A stretch of 64,000 nucleotides of DNA from G965218495 sp965262785 (lineage in GTDB: Bacteria > Bacteroidota > Rhodothermia > Rhodothermales > Bin80): NCBI GenBank assembly GCA_965262785.1, contig OZ253559.1, forward strand, positions 1,364,001 to 1,428,000, written 5' to 3'. Position numbers and translations under genes: made by a program. Position 1 is the stretch's first letter, and each line of letters begins with the position of its first letter. Shown here piece by piece: positions 44,250 to 54,891 of the stretch. The notes under the pieces are model-generated. The model saw nothing but the letters and a program-made list of their open reading frames with translations, was not told the DNA's origin and searched no databases.

Positions 44250-45669
44250 GCATCTTGTATATTGTTTGCTCGTGGCGATGATGGCCGCCGGCTGTGCCCA
44301 GCAGCCGCCCAACTTCGTATTCATCCTAGCCGATGATCTGGGCTATATGGACATCGGGTCCTATAACCCGGGTACGTTCTACGAAACGCCGAACTTGGAC
44401 CGACTGGCCCGTGAGGGGATGCGGTTCACGCAGGCGTACGCCGCGGCACCAGTTTGTAGTCCCACCCGCGCGAGCATCCAGACAGGCCTGTACCCTGCAC
44501 GCATTCATACCACCGACTTCTTTGGCGGCCCGCAGCCGGACGAGGTCGGCGAGCGGTGGAAGGCGAACCGGCCGCTGCTGCCCGCTGCCTATGTCAACCA
44601 GTTGCCCCACGCCAAGGAAACCATCGCCGAGGCACTGCAAGCTGGGGGCTATCGTACGTTCTTTGCCGGCAAATGGCACTTGGGCCCCGAGGGGTCGTGG
44701 CCGGAGAATCACGGCTATGAGATCAACAAGGGAGGCCATCACCGCGGCGGGCCATACGGGCCAGGGCGGTATTTTGTGCCGTACGGCAACCCGCGATTGG
44801 AGGACGGGCCACCGGGTGAGCATTTGCCCGCAAGACTTGCCCAGGAAGCCGCATCCTTTATTGCCGGTGCAAAAGATGAGCCATTTCTGGCGTTTTTGTC
44901 CTTCTATTCCGTGCATACGCCCCTGATGACCCGGCCGGAGCTGGAAGAGAAGTACCAAAACAAGCCTGCGTCGCCAACAACGTGGGGCACCGAGGGTGCC
45001 CGCAAAGTGCGGCAGGTCCAAAACCACGCAGTCTACGCCGGCATGGTGGAGTCAATGGACACAGCGATTGGCGTGGTGCTTCAGGCACTGGATTCACTGG
45101 ATCTAGCCGACAACACCGTAGTGATCTTCACCTCCGACAATGGCGGACTCAGCACTTCGGAAGGACATCCTACCAGCAACTTGCCGCTTCGCGCAGGCAA
45201 AGGCTGGCTATATGAGGGCGGCATTCGAGAGCCGACCATCGTGCGTTACCCTTTCCGCGTTCGTAGCGGCACCACAAGCGACGTTCCCATACTGAGTACA
45301 GACTTTTTTCCTACCATGATTGAGCTTGCGGAACTCGCGCCGCGAGCGGTCGATGGCACGAGTTTTGTTACAGCACTGTCAGGCGCAGAGTCGCTGAAGC
45401 GGAGGGATCTCTTCTGGCACTACCCGCACTATGGCAACCAGGGCGGATCGCCAGGCAGCGCCATCCGGAGCGGTCCATGGAAGCTGATTCGCTTTTACGA
45501 AGATGGGCGCGAGGAGCTCTATCACCTGGAGCAAGACGTGTCAGAGGCCCAAATGCTTTTGAATGCAGACACGGTACTGGCGCTGCAGGCACGGCTCTCG
45601 GCATGGCTCACTGAGGTAGGGGCCCGCATGCCGTCCCGCAACGACCTTCTTGATAACCCTAAGCAGTAG
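44242..45669 (+). CDS. sulfatase (type I, formylglycine-dependent), lipoprotein
   Basis: The N terminus CLLVAMMAAGCAQQ is a lipoprotein signal, so the enzyme sits in the periplasm or outer membrane. The active-site CSPTR is at APVCSPTRASIQTGLYP; its cysteine is converted to formylglycine by a maturase not present in this window. Metal ligands are in FILADDLGY and TSDNGG. It cleaves sulfate esters, most likely from sulfated polysaccharides of algal or animal origin, although the substrate is unproven. Length 475 is typical. It follows EcsC with overlap and precedes clpX by 8 bases. Confidence 0.92.
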   Translation: MHKHLVYCLLVAMMAAGCAQQPPNFVFILADDLGYMDIGSYNPGTFYETPNLDRLAREGMRFTQAYAAAPVCSPTRASIQTGLYPARIHTTDFFGGPQPDEVGERWKANRPLLPAAYVNQLPHAKETIAEALQAGGYRTFFAGKWHLGPEGSWPENHGYEINKGGHHRGGPYGPGRYFVPYGNPRLEDGPPGEHLPARLAQEAASFIAGAKDEPFLAFLSFYSVHTPLMTRPELEEKYQNKPASPTTWGTEGARKVRQVQNHAVYAGMVESMDTAIGVVLQALDSLDLADNTVVIFTSDNGGLSTSEGHPTSNLPLRAGKGWLYEGGIREPTIVRYPFRVRSGTTSDVPILSTDFFPTMIELAELAPRAVDGTSFVTALSGAESLKRRDLFWHYPHYGNQGGSPGSAIRSGPWKLIRFYEDGREELYHLEQDVSEAQMLLNADTVLALQARLSAWLTEVGARMPSRNDLLDNPKQ

Positions 45670-45677
45670 GGCAGGCT

Positions 45678-46946
45678 ATGAGTTCAGAATTTGATGCCGA
45701 TTTGATCCGATGCTCGTTTTGTGACCGCTCGGCAACTGAGGTTGCCTCTATGGTGGCCGGTGAGGGGGTATACATCTGCGAGCGCTGCATCCATGATGCT
45801 TCGAGCATTGTGCAGGCGGATAACATGCCGGCTCCGGAACAGCGGCGCAGCCGGGGGCGGTTTGCGGGGCGTAACCGCCTATTCCCCATGGAGATCAAAG
45901 AAGAGCTGGACAAATTCGTCATTGGTCAGGACCGCGCCAAAAAGGCCTTGTCCGTGGCTGTCTTCAACCACTACAAACGCGTTGAGGCGCGAGAGCAGTC
46001 CAGCGATTTTGATGGAGTAGAGATCGAAAAGTCGAATATTCTGCTTCTGGGCCCTTCGGGGACCGGCAAAACGCTACTCGCGCGAACACTCGCCCGCATA
46101 CTGGATGTCCCGTTTTCAATCAGCGATGCCACGGCGTTAACGGAAGCGGGCTACGTGGGAGAAGACGTGGAAACGATCTTGGCGCAGCTCTTGGCCGCCG
46201 CGGACTACGATGTTCAGTTCGCAGAGCGGGGGATAATCTTCATCGATGAAATCGACAAGATTGCGCGCAAGTCCGACAACGCATCCCTGACGCGAGACGT
46301 TTCGGGAGAAGGTGTTCAGCAAGGGCTGCTGAAAGTGCTGGAAGGTACTATTGCCCGCGTTCCACCCAAAGGCGGACGAAAGCACCCGGAGCAAAGCCTG
46401 ACCAACATCAACACGCAAGACATCCTGTTCATATGCGGCGGCGCATTCGTGGGGCTGGCTGAGATCATTGCCCGTCGCATCAGTGCGAATGTCATCGGAT
46501 TTGTCATGGGCAACAAACAGCACATCGATCACCATGACCCGCGAATCCTGCAGCACGTGGAACCGGATGACCTCTTAAAATATGGCTTGATACCTGAGCT
46601 GGTTGGGCGACTCACGGTTGTGGCAGCCCTGAATCCGCTGAGCGACCGGGCGATGAAACGCATTTTGACCGAGCCGCAAAATGCACTCGTGAAGCAGTAC
46701 CAGAAGCTGTTCGCCCTTGACGGCATAGAGTTGCAATTCGAGGATGAGGCACTCGATGCAATCGTCCAGAAGGCCCAGGGCCACGGCACGGGTGCCCGCG
46801 GGCTTCGCAGCATCATGGAAGACATGATGCTGGACATCATGTACCGGGTCCACACGTACACGGGCGTGGGACGATGCCGGATCACAGCAGATACTATCAT
46901 GCATGGCGCCGTGCCCGTTTATGAGCAGCGCAGGGTGTCGGCATAG
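45678..46946 (+). CDS. clpX: ATP-dependent Clp protease ATP-binding subunit ClpX
   Basis: ClpX unfolds proteins and feeds them to ClpP. The N-terminal zinc-binding domain has four cysteines (CSFC and ICERC). The AAA+ core has Walker A GPSGTGKT, pore loop GYVGEDVE, Walker B IIFIDEIDK and sensor 2 GTGARGLRSI. The IGF tripeptide in NVIGFVMGN is the loop that docks on ClpP. Length 422 is standard. The usual neighbour clpP is absent here. The 3' end overlaps the BamA gene start by 26 bases. Confidence 0.97.
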   Translation: MSSEFDADLIRCSFCDRSATEVASMVAGEGVYICERCIHDASSIVQADNMPAPEQRRSRGRFAGRNRLFPMEIKEELDKFVIGQDRAKKALSVAVFNHYKRVEAREQSSDFDGVEIEKSNILLLGPSGTGKTLLARTLARILDVPFSISDATALTEAGYVGEDVETILAQLLAAADYDVQFAERGIIFIDEIDKIARKSDNASLTRDVSGEGVQQGLLKVLEGTIARVPPKGGRKHPEQSLTNINTQDILFICGGAFVGLAEIIARRISANVIGFVMGNKQHIDHHDPRILQHVEPDDLLKYGLIPELVGRLTVVAALNPLSDRAMKRILTEPQNALVKQYQKLFALDGIELQFEDEALDAIVQKAQGHGTGARGLRSIMEDMMLDIMYRVHTYTGVGRCRITADTIMHGAVPVYEQRRVSA

Positions 46947-49179
46947 CGCTACCAAGGCAATTCTAAGGATCCTCTGCCTGTGGGCCTTGGGCTTTGGTGC
47001 ACCCGGCGGGATCGTAGTGGCCCAATCGCACCTCTTGGGTGCCAGCACCTCCACACGGGTCCGAGGCATAAGCTTCACCTTTGAGGATGCGCAAGCGGTA
47101 CCGTTGTCTACCTTGGAGGAGCTGATTGCCACTCGTGCGTCTCGGCTGAGCGACCGCCTGCCGTGGCCCTTCAAAAACCGGGAGCACGAGTTTCTGCTGG
47201 ATCCGGTGGAATTGCAGCGCGATATCGTGCGGATGCGCACCCACCTTCAGGCAATGGGCTTCCCGCGTGCCCAAGTGGACTATGCCGCTTCAACATTCGA
47301 CCCGCAGAAGGACGTGATACGTGTTCGGTTCACGATTCGGCAAGGCCCACCACTGATGATCCAAGATGTAGGGTTTTATGCTGCAGAAGGGTATTTGGCA
47401 AATGCCTTCGAGGGCGAGATGCGCGAGCGTTGGATAGAATTCAGGGACAAGACAAGCTTCCGCACTGGAGATCGCTACACTGCTTTCCGGGTAGTTCAGA
47501 TAGAAGACGAGGTCCTGAATTGGCTCAAGGATCAGTCGTATGCCTTTGCCACGCTCCATGCCGTTACGACGATCGATTCGGTCTATGGCTTGGCCGACAT
47601 TGACTTCCGTGTAGACCCAGGGGTGCCCGGCACAATTGCAGAAATCGATATCGAAGGAAACAGCCGCGTGAGCCGACGACTTGTGCAGCGCGAGTTGCCG
47701 TTCAAGGTTGGGGACGCCTTTTCAAACCGGCGCCTTTTGCAGGGGCAGCGCGAACTCTTTGCGCTGAACCTCTTCCAGGTCGCGCAGGTCCAAGTTCCAC
47801 CGCAGGAGCGTGACTCTACCGTAGCGGTGCGCGTACACCTGCGCGAGGCGCGCCTGCGCTACCTCTCGGCAGAAACCGGATTTGACCAGCAGTCCGGCCT
47901 TTGGGGCCAAGGGCGCTGGTCTCACCGTAACTTTCTGGGTGGTGCCCGTGTTCTTACCGCTACTGCAGAGCTCCGGACAGGCTTCCTGGCGTCTGCGCCC
48001 ACGTTATCGCACCGATTGGCCCGTGCATCGGCGGCTCTTACGCAGCCATACCTGTTTGTAACCGACCTGGCGGCGGTCTTGGAGCCGTACGTGCAGCTGG
48101 AACGGGACCCATTGCTGTTGGACACGGGTCTTGCATTCGGTGTGAATCGACGCGAATACGGTGTCAACAGCACCCTGATCTACGGACTGCTGACGACTCG
48201 CACAATGAGCCTGCAGTACAACTTGGCGCGTGCGACCACATTCTCTAACGCGCGCACGACCGATGTTCGTGATGCATACGGCAAGGGTGTCCTGACATTG
48301 TCCGGCACGTTGGGATGGACCGACAACTTGCTTAACCCGCGGCGTGGCTACACGATTCAGTCATATGTAGAGCAAGCTGGCGGGCTTCAGCGCTGGCTGG
48401 GGCTAGAGGAAGTAGGCCTGGACTACATGAAGGTGAGCCTGGAGGCTTCGGCCTTCATTCCGCTGACGCAGGATCTTTTCATTGGCGTGCGCATGGCCGG
48501 CGGGCGCGTATGGCCGGGTCATGACCCGGAAGTGATGCTCTATGCCGACGATACCAAAGCAGTCTACAATGCGCAGTTTACCTCGCCCCACGAAAACCGC
48601 TTTGACCCGATTCGATTCTACGTGGGCGGCAAAGATGTGCGTGGATGGAATCCAGGCCATGTCGGACCCAAGGTCAACCGCACGTCTTTTGTGACCGATG
48701 ACGAGGGCATCGTCTACGATGGAGATAGACCCGTGACACAAACCGCTCGCTATGAACCCGTTGGCGGGCTGGTTCGTGGCTCTGCGAGCGTTGAGTTGTG
48801 GTACCGGCTGCGAGGTCCGTGGCGCGTGGCACTGTTCCTGGATGCCGGGCAGGTGTCCTCTGCGGCAATAGAAGCGCCGGGGTGTCTGCCAGTGGCATAT
48901 CGGGACCGGGCACAAACGCAGCCCGTGGAGGTGCAGTGTGGACTTACGGACGAAGGCCGCATTGACTGGGGCGCGCTTCGCTTCGGCACCGGTGCAGGCG
49001 TGCGCTACGAAACGCCGATAGGATTTGTGCGCCTGGATGTGGCGGCCAAGGTCAATCCTGACGCACTGGATTTGCAGTCTCCTCGCCACGCGCTTCTGGC
49101 GAGCCAGGGACTGGCGGAAGTAACTCGCAACCAGCTTAATCGCTTCGGTGTGCATGTGAGCATTGGACAGGCGTTTTGA
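46921..49179 (+). CDS. BamA/TamA family outer-membrane assembly protein
   Basis: The 752-residue exported protein has a signal peptide (ILRILCLWALGFGAPGGIVVAQ), POTRA-like repeats (VDYAASTFDPQKDVIRVRFTI, TIAEIDIEGNSRVSRRLVQ) and a C-terminal Omp85 barrel. Loop L6 carries VRGW (DVRGWNPGHVGP), the diagnostic V/I-RG-F/Y/W motif. The barrel ends in GVHVSIGQAF with a C-terminal phenylalanine. With TamB directly downstream it is more likely the TamA-like partner than the main BamA, although either is possible. ATG 46921 is chosen; ATG 46903 gives six extra residues. It overlaps clpX. Confidence 0.86.
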   Translation: MSSAGCRHSATKAILRILCLWALGFGAPGGIVVAQSHLLGASTSTRVRGISFTFEDAQAVPLSTLEELIATRASRLSDRLPWPFKNREHEFLLDPVELQRDIVRMRTHLQAMGFPRAQVDYAASTFDPQKDVIRVRFTIRQGPPLMIQDVGFYAAEGYLANAFEGEMRERWIEFRDKTSFRTGDRYTAFRVVQIEDEVLNWLKDQSYAFATLHAVTTIDSVYGLADIDFRVDPGVPGTIAEIDIEGNSRVSRRLVQRELPFKVGDAFSNRRLLQGQRELFALNLFQVAQVQVPPQERDSTVAVRVHLREARLRYLSAETGFDQQSGLWGQGRWSHRNFLGGARVLTATAELRTGFLASAPTLSHRLARASAALTQPYLFVTDLAAVLEPYVQLERDPLLLDTGLAFGVNRREYGVNSTLIYGLLTTRTMSLQYNLARATTFSNARTTDVRDAYGKGVLTLSGTLGWTDNLLNPRRGYTIQSYVEQAGGLQRWLGLEEVGLDYMKVSLEASAFIPLTQDLFIGVRMAGGRVWPGHDPEVMLYADDTKAVYNAQFTSPHENRFDPIRFYVGGKDVRGWNPGHVGPKVNRTSFVTDDEGIVYDGDRPVTQTARYEPVGGLVRGSASVELWYRLRGPWRVALFLDAGQVSSAAIEAPGCLPVAYRDRAQTQPVEVQCGLTDEGRIDWGALRFGTGAGVRYETPIGFVRLDVAAKVNPDALDLQSPRHALLASQGLAEVTRNQLNRFGVHVSIGQAF

Positions 49180-52100
49180 TGACAAAGGGTCTGCGTCATA
49201 TCCGGGCTTGGTGGTGGGCTGTGCCCGGTGCGCTGCTGCTGGCGCTCTTGCTGCTACTCCAGACGCCGTGGGGCCTTCGAATCGCGCTGACGACGGCGCT
49301 GCGCGAATCGGGATTCACTCTTGCGGGCGCACGCGGCAACTGGGTACTAGGCATTGAGGCCTATGGTATTGAATTTGATAGCGAAGATGTCAGCCTTCAT
49401 GTTGATACCTTGCGTGCCCGCTATAACCTGTTCGCCCTTGCGCGCGGCAAGGTGCATGTCAAAAACGTTGCGGTCGTGGGTGCAGACCTTCGAATACATG
49501 CGACGGCCGATGACACGTCCGCGACGGAGGAGCCCTTGCCTATCCGAGTAGACGACGCGCTGATTTACCGCTCTCAGGTCTCCCTTCCGTTGGGCCAGGA
49601 CACGACACTGCGGGTGGGCGTAGACTATGCACATGGCATTCTCTCGCTGGGGTCGGACGTCATGGTACGGCTGGACACGGCCAATCTGGTCGTGCATGCT
49701 GGCCAGGAGCCCTTGCGCGTTGTTGGGCCGGCAGCGCTACGCGACGGTACGCTGTTCTTGGACTCTGTGCGGGTCTACAACGCACGTACCGACGCGATGC
49801 TTGTCGGCTATTCCACCCTGCCGGAACCAGGAGCGGAAGTACAGGCCGACCTCGTTATTCGTGCGACTCCTTTGGTGCTGCAGGATTTCGAGCTTTTTAC
49901 GCGCCTGTCAGGGGCGGACACACGTGTTTTTCTTGACTGCACCGTTACTGATGCGGCGGGGCGCTATCGCGTTGTGGGCGAGGCCTTCACGCCTGGCGGC
50001 GGTCTTTTTTCACTGGATGCAACTGCCGAGGTAGGAGGCGCCTACACAGCGCACATGGTTTCGGCGCGTGATCTGGAGTTGAGCCTGATAGACACCAGTA
50101 TCGTGGGGACCCTGAGCGCAGACCTGACGGGGCAGCTGACAGGAAGTAACGTGGGCCAGATGACCGGCGTGCTGCATCTAAACGTGCTGGAAAGCACGGC
50201 GCTTGGACTGGCGTTGGATGGTGGCGACGCGCGACTAGCACTAAGCGCCGGCACGGCGGACTTCGATATGGGCCTGCGCATCAGCGGCACTCGCGTTCGG
50301 GTGGCCGGCACGGCGGAGGACCTGGAAGCGGAGCCGCGCTATGCCCTTGAAGGTGTCTTTGAAGGGCTGGACCTCTCGCGATTTGGCGCACCTGTGGCGA
50401 GCAATCTTGGTGGAGCCTTGCGGCTGGTGGGTCAAGGAGCGAATGAGGCGGAGGTGCAGGTACGAATAGGGCCAGGCGACGTAGGCATGCTCACGATGCG
50501 GGAAGCGACCGTAGAGGCCCGCCTTGGTGACCAGGCGCTCAGTGTCAGCGCATCTGCGGTGGCGGATACGGGATCCATTTTGGCGCAAGGCCTCATGTCT
50601 TGGGACAACGGCCAAGTGGAAATTCAGGCTTCCGGGCAGGTGTTGGCACTGGATGTGGCGAGTGCTCTCTCGCTCGCGGTGGAAAGTGCTTTGTCGGGCG
50701 AGGTTTCGCTGCACACCCGGGGCGGGTGGCCGCCGGATTCCGGCAGTGTAGTGCTAGCGTTGTCAGACTCGCACTTCGACACTTACGACATGGATACCGT
50801 CCATGTCCAAGGCATCTTGGACGGACCCCGTGTGGCTGTCGCGGGCGGAGCAGACCTCGCAGCGGGGCACATTGCATGGGCTGGCACGGCTCGTCCATTT
50901 GACGCGGTGCCGTCCTATGGCATCACGGAGGCGACGTTTGACAGCGTTAACGTGGGCCTGTGGGTCGAGGGCTGGCGCAGCAATCTGCAAGGCGCTGTGC
51001 AACTCCATGGACGCGGCGCAGATAGTCACACGCTGGCGCTCAGCATGCTCCCTTCAACGCTAAATGATCAGCGGATAGACTCCGGCCGCGTGGGCCTGTC
51101 GCTGCGCGGCGCGCAGGTCGAAGGAGCCACGGCAATGCATATGCCGACCGGCAGGCTTGACCTAAGCCTCCTTGGCAAACTGCCCGACTCAGAATTCGCA
51201 ATCACAGGCGGCACCTTCCGCAACATCGACTTGGGCGCCATACTAGGTTTAAAGGGTCTGAGGACGCAGCTCAGTGGCGCCATTGACACGCTTGGCGTCA
51301 CAGGGTCGCATCCTGCTGCGCTGGCACTCGCAGCAGACATGTATCTGGACGAATCACGCATCAACGACCAAGTCGTGGACCAGGCCTGGCTCCAGATAAA
51401 GGCCGATAGCGGCTATTACGCAGCAAAAGGCGCCGTAAGCTGGGAGGGCGGTGGCATTCAGGTAGACACAGCCATGGGGCGATGGCTCGATGTGGTGCCG
51501 TCCTACGAAGTGCAGGCTATGGCGGAAGCGGTAGACCTGGGGGCGATGGTTGGCGTTTCCGGTTCCTATACGGGGACTGTCGCACTGGCCGGGAAGGGTA
51601 TCACGCCGTCGACCTTGGCGGCAGGTCAGGCGCGCTTAACGGCGAAGCACTCGCGCTACAAGGGTATTGCGGTGCACGACTTCGAGGCAACGGCAGAACT
51701 TGCGGACGGCCTCCTGCGGATCGACACGGTGAGGATAGTCTCGGATGCGGTTCGGCTCAGTGGCGGAGGCAGCCTGACGGTGCAGGGAGGTGCCGATGAA
51801 GTACATTCGATTACGGCAGGCGGCGTCATCCTAGACGCGGGTCCGCTGGCGGCACTCTTTACGGAGCTTCCGGTGGCCACCGATCCTGCGCCGGGCGACA
51901 CGCTATGGGTGGCCGCTACCAGCGAGGGGGATACGATCGTGTTCGACGGACACGCCCAGCTCGGCGGCATTTCCGCCGGCGCCACGCGCATACTGGGTGC
52001 TACGGCAGGGGTGGAGGGCACATTCGTGGCCGACAGTGCCGGTCACCGGTCTCTAGGCATGGACAGCATCTGGGCGGACATGCACCGCGTGTCTATTCCC

Positions 52101-54116
52101 AACCTGTCGGCGCGGAGTGCCTGGGCGCGCGCAACCCTTGAAGGAGACACTTTGGCCTTTCGGGCGGATGTTGCTATAGACGAGCAGCGGAGTGCGACCG
52201 TGCAGGGTCTGGCGGACCTGGCAAATCAACTCGTACTCTTGCAGAAGCTTGACATGAACCTGGGGCCGGAGCGTTGGCACTTGGACCAGGAGTCCAAAAT
52301 CTCGTTTGGCGAGGAGTACCGTGTACGTAACCTCTTGCTGGTAGCTCCGGACCAGGAGATTGCGCTCGATGGCGTAGTGGATCTGGATGGGCGTCAGAGT
52401 CTGGCGTTAACGTTGTTTGACTTTCGGCCGGCGTCCGTGGCGGATCTGTTCGGTCTGCCGGATTTGGGAGGCATCATAAACGGCGACATCTTTTTGTTCG
52501 GTGATGCCGCGGCGCCGCACCTGGACGGAGCCATTACCATGGCGCTGGAAGTAGCCGACATTCCTGTTGGGGCCTTGGATGCAACGGTAAGCTACGCGGA
52601 TGGCCGCCTGCATCTCGACGCCAACCTGGCCCATGCAGACAGCAGTACGCTCATGATTGCGGGCAATTATCCAGTGGACTTGCGCCTGGAACGGGAGGGC
52701 GCGCCCCCAATGGCAACGAACGAGGTCGCGCTGGTCATCGATGCGGACAGCTTCAACGTTGGGTGGGTTGAGCCGTTCTTGGATCCGGCGGCCTTTGGCG
52801 ATGTAGAGGGGCGTCTATCCGGTGACATCCATATTGGCGGCACCACTGCCAGACCCCAACTTTTGGGCGCTGTCACCCTGGACGAAGGGCAGCTGGAATT
52901 GCCGGAGCTTGGCCTATCCATGGAGGCCATACAGGCCAATGCTACTCTTGAAGGTGACTCAGTCTACATCAGCCGCCTCTCGGCGGTCAGCGGTGGCGGC
53001 TCGCTTAAGGGAGAGGGTACCATTGGCCTGGCGGCACTGACGCTCGGAGCGTTTGACCTTCGGGGCACCGCAGAGCGGTTTAAGGTCATTGACAATGAGG
53101 GATACCTTGCGCATGTGACTGGCGAGGTGCGACTCAGCGGTACTTCGGTGCTGCCCGAACTCACCGGAAACATCCGACTTGTCAACGCCGACATACGCCC
53201 AACAGAGGCTGCAAACCAAGTGTACGCACCAGTGGCGTTTACGCCGGAGGATGTGCGGATGCTTGAGCGTTACTTTAACATTCGAGTAGCCGACCAGGAC
53301 ACCACCACCTTTGTGTTCTACGATGCATTGGCGATGGCTCTCAGGGTGGTCGTAGGCGAGGATGTTTGGTTGCGCTCGCGAACTGCGCCAGAGATGAATG
53401 TCCCCTTTCAAGGCGTGGTGGACATCACCAAGGCCTCCGGGGAAGGAGAGCAAGTGCTGGGGACAGTTCAGGTTGTGCCTGCGCAGAGCTATGTGCGCCA
53501 GTTCGGGCGCCGCTTCGAAATTGAAAGGGGACGCCTGACATTCACCGGGCCTGCGCTTAATCCGCTCATTGAGCTGCGCGCGTCTTACGCGGTGCCGGCG
53601 CGCAACAACCAGGACAACCCCGTGACGATCTACCTGGATGTGATTGGCAGCATTCTGGATGAGGGTGAACTCAGCCTGCAACTCAGCAGCGATCCTGCCA
53701 TTTTGGATGAGTCCGACATCATTTCCTACATCGCTACCGGGCGCCCCGCGGCAGAGGCCTTCCAGATGGCTGAAGTAAACACGCTCCAGGTTGGAAGGGA
53801 CATCGCCGTGAAACAGCTGACGAACCTAATTGCGGGCGCGGCGGGCGCCGAGCTTGGGTTGGATGTGGTGGAGATAGAGCAGGAAGGGTCGCGTGGCATC
53901 ACGCTGACGGCCGGGAAACGCATCTCTCGGGACCTCTTTGCCTCTGTGAGTTGGCCCATAGCCCTCAGCACGGGCCGGGCGGCCCAGCCCGGAACGTCGA
54001 CGGAAGGCAACAAGCAGATAATCATTGAGTACTCATTGTTTGAGTGGTTCCTTGCCCGCCTGCGGGGCGACGCGGAGTCGGTGGGTGCGAGCTTTTTGTT
54101 CCAGTACGCCTATTAG
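49179..54116 (+). CDS. tamB: TamB-like inner-membrane-anchored AsmA-family protein
   Basis: This very long protein (1645 residues) has one N-terminal membrane helix (AVPGALLLALLLLLQTPWGL). A periplasmic run of repeating beta segments (GxLxLxGxV...) follows, which forms a groove spanning the periplasm. A C-terminal DUF490/TamB domain closes it (DVIGSILDEGELSLQLSSD, ESDIISYIATGRPAAEAF). TamB-like proteins carry phospholipids between the membranes and help assemble outer-membrane proteins. The start at ATG 49179 overlaps the barrel gene's stop by one base (TGATG). The adjacent MlaE/F/D genes support a lipid-transport role. Confidence 0.93.
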   Translation: MTKGLRHIRAWWWAVPGALLLALLLLLQTPWGLRIALTTALRESGFTLAGARGNWVLGIEAYGIEFDSEDVSLHVDTLRARYNLFALARGKVHVKNVAVVGADLRIHATADDTSATEEPLPIRVDDALIYRSQVSLPLGQDTTLRVGVDYAHGILSLGSDVMVRLDTANLVVHAGQEPLRVVGPAALRDGTLFLDSVRVYNARTDAMLVGYSTLPEPGAEVQADLVIRATPLVLQDFELFTRLSGADTRVFLDCTVTDAAGRYRVVGEAFTPGGGLFSLDATAEVGGAYTAHMVSARDLELSLIDTSIVGTLSADLTGQLTGSNVGQMTGVLHLNVLESTALGLALDGGDARLALSAGTADFDMGLRISGTRVRVAGTAEDLEAEPRYALEGVFEGLDLSRFGAPVASNLGGALRLVGQGANEAEVQVRIGPGDVGMLTMREATVEARLGDQALSVSASAVADTGSILAQGLMSWDNGQVEIQASGQVLALDVASALSLAVESALSGEVSLHTRGGWPPDSGSVVLALSDSHFDTYDMDTVHVQGILDGPRVAVAGGADLAAGHIAWAGTARPFDAVPSYGITEATFDSVNVGLWVEGWRSNLQGAVQLHGRGADSHTLALSMLPSTLNDQRIDSGRVGLSLRGAQVEGATAMHMPTGRLDLSLLGKLPDSEFAITGGTFRNIDLGAILGLKGLRTQLSGAIDTLGVTGSHPAALALAADMYLDESRINDQVVDQAWLQIKADSGYYAAKGAVSWEGGGIQVDTAMGRWLDVVPSYEVQAMAEAVDLGAMVGVSGSYTGTVALAGKGITPSTLAAGQARLTAKHSRYKGIAVHDFEATAELADGLLRIDTVRIVSDAVRLSGGGSLTVQGGADEVHSITAGGVILDAGPLAALFTELPVATDPAPGDTLWVAATSEGDTIVFDGHAQLGGISAGATRILGATAGVEGTFVADSAGHRSLGMDSIWADMHRVSIPNLSARSAWARATLEGDTLAFRADVAIDEQRSATVQGLADLANQLVLLQKLDMNLGPERWHLDQESKISFGEEYRVRNLLLVAPDQEIALDGVVDLDGRQSLALTLFDFRPASVADLFGLPDLGGIINGDIFLFGDAAAPHLDGAITMALEVADIPVGALDATVSYADGRLHLDANLAHADSSTLMIAGNYPVDLRLEREGAPPMATNEVALVIDADSFNVGWVEPFLDPAAFGDVEGRLSGDIHIGGTTARPQLLGAVTLDEGQLELPELGLSMEAIQANATLEGDSVYISRLSAVSGGGSLKGEGTIGLAALTLGAFDLRGTAERFKVIDNEGYLAHVTGEVRLSGTSVLPELTGNIRLVNADIRPTEAANQVYAPVAFTPEDVRMLERYFNIRVADQDTTTFVFYDALAMALRVVVGEDVWLRSRTAPEMNVPFQGVVDITKASGEGEQVLGTVQVVPAQSYVRQFGRRFEIERGRLTFTGPALNPLIELRASYAVPARNNQDNPVTIYLDVIGSILDEGELSLQLSSDPAILDESDIISYIATGRPAAEAFQMAEVNTLQVGRDIAVKQLTNLIAGAAGAELGLDVVEIEQEGSRGITLTAGKRISRDLFASVSWPIALSTGRAAQPGTSTEGNKQIIIEYSLFEWFLARLRGDAESVGASFLFQYAY

Positions 54117-54120
54117 GGCC

Positions 54121-54888
54121 ATGAAGTACTCATTTCTTGTCCGCGGTCTTGAGCGTACGGCGAGCTTGGCGCTGTTTGCGGTGGAATTCTTCAGGAAGGG
54201 AGTACGACGCCCTTTTGAAGGGCAGGAGCTGGTGCGCCAGATGGACGAGACGGGCTCAAAGAGCCTGCTGCTCGTAGTGGTGACCGGACTTTCCATTGGC
54301 GTCGTCCTGTCTATGCAAAGTCGTGGCACGCTGGCGCGCTTCGGGGCCGAAGCCGTGCTGCCCAGTATGCTTGCCCTTTCCGTCATCAAGGAGATCGGTC
54401 CTGTGATCACATCGCTGGTGCTGGCCGGAAGGCTTGGGGCAGGCATTGCGGCAGAGATCGGCTCCATGCGCGTTACGGAGCAGATTGATGCGCTGGAGGT
54501 GGCGGCGCTCAAGCCATTCAACTATCTGGTGGTCACGCGTGTCCTGGCGTGCGTGGTGATGTTTCCGGTTCTCACGGCATGCTGCGACGTCGTGGCGCTC
54601 TTGGGGGGCTTTCTCGAGTCGGCTATCACCGCTGGAACGGACTACCGGCTGTTCATCGACAACGCATTCGAAAACGTGCGATTGTCGGACTTGACCTTTT
54701 CCACAGCGAAGACGAGTGTGTTCGGATTCATCGTGGGCATTGTAGGCTGCGAGATGGGATACCACGTTCGAGGAGGTACCCGAGAGGTGGGGCAGAGTGC
54801 GATGCAGGCCGTAGTGCTGTCGTCGCTGCTCATTCTGATAGCCGACGTAATGCTGGTACGTATCTCATTGGCGCTTTTTGGAGGGTAG
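54121..54888 (+). CDS. mlaE: MlaE family ABC transporter permease
   Basis: This is a membrane protein of about 255 residues with the MlaE features: LVVVTGLSIGVVLSMQ, the GPVITSLVLAGRLGAGIAAE block, and GSMRVTEQIDALEV before the later helices. It forms the inner-membrane channel of the Mla phospholipid system with MlaF and MlaD. ATG 54121 lies four bases after the tamB stop, and the frame that extends upstream is inside tamB and not used. Confidence 0.94.
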   Translation: MKYSFLVRGLERTASLALFAVEFFRKGVRRPFEGQELVRQMDETGSKSLLLVVVTGLSIGVVLSMQSRGTLARFGAEAVLPSMLALSVIKEIGPVITSLVLAGRLGAGIAAEIGSMRVTEQIDALEVAALKPFNYLVVTRVLACVVMFPVLTACCDVVALLGGFLESAITAGTDYRLFIDNAFENVRLSDLTFSTAKTSVFGFIVGIVGCEMGYHVRGGTREVGQSAMQAVVLSSLLILIADVMLVRISLALFGG

Positions 54889-54891
54889 CTC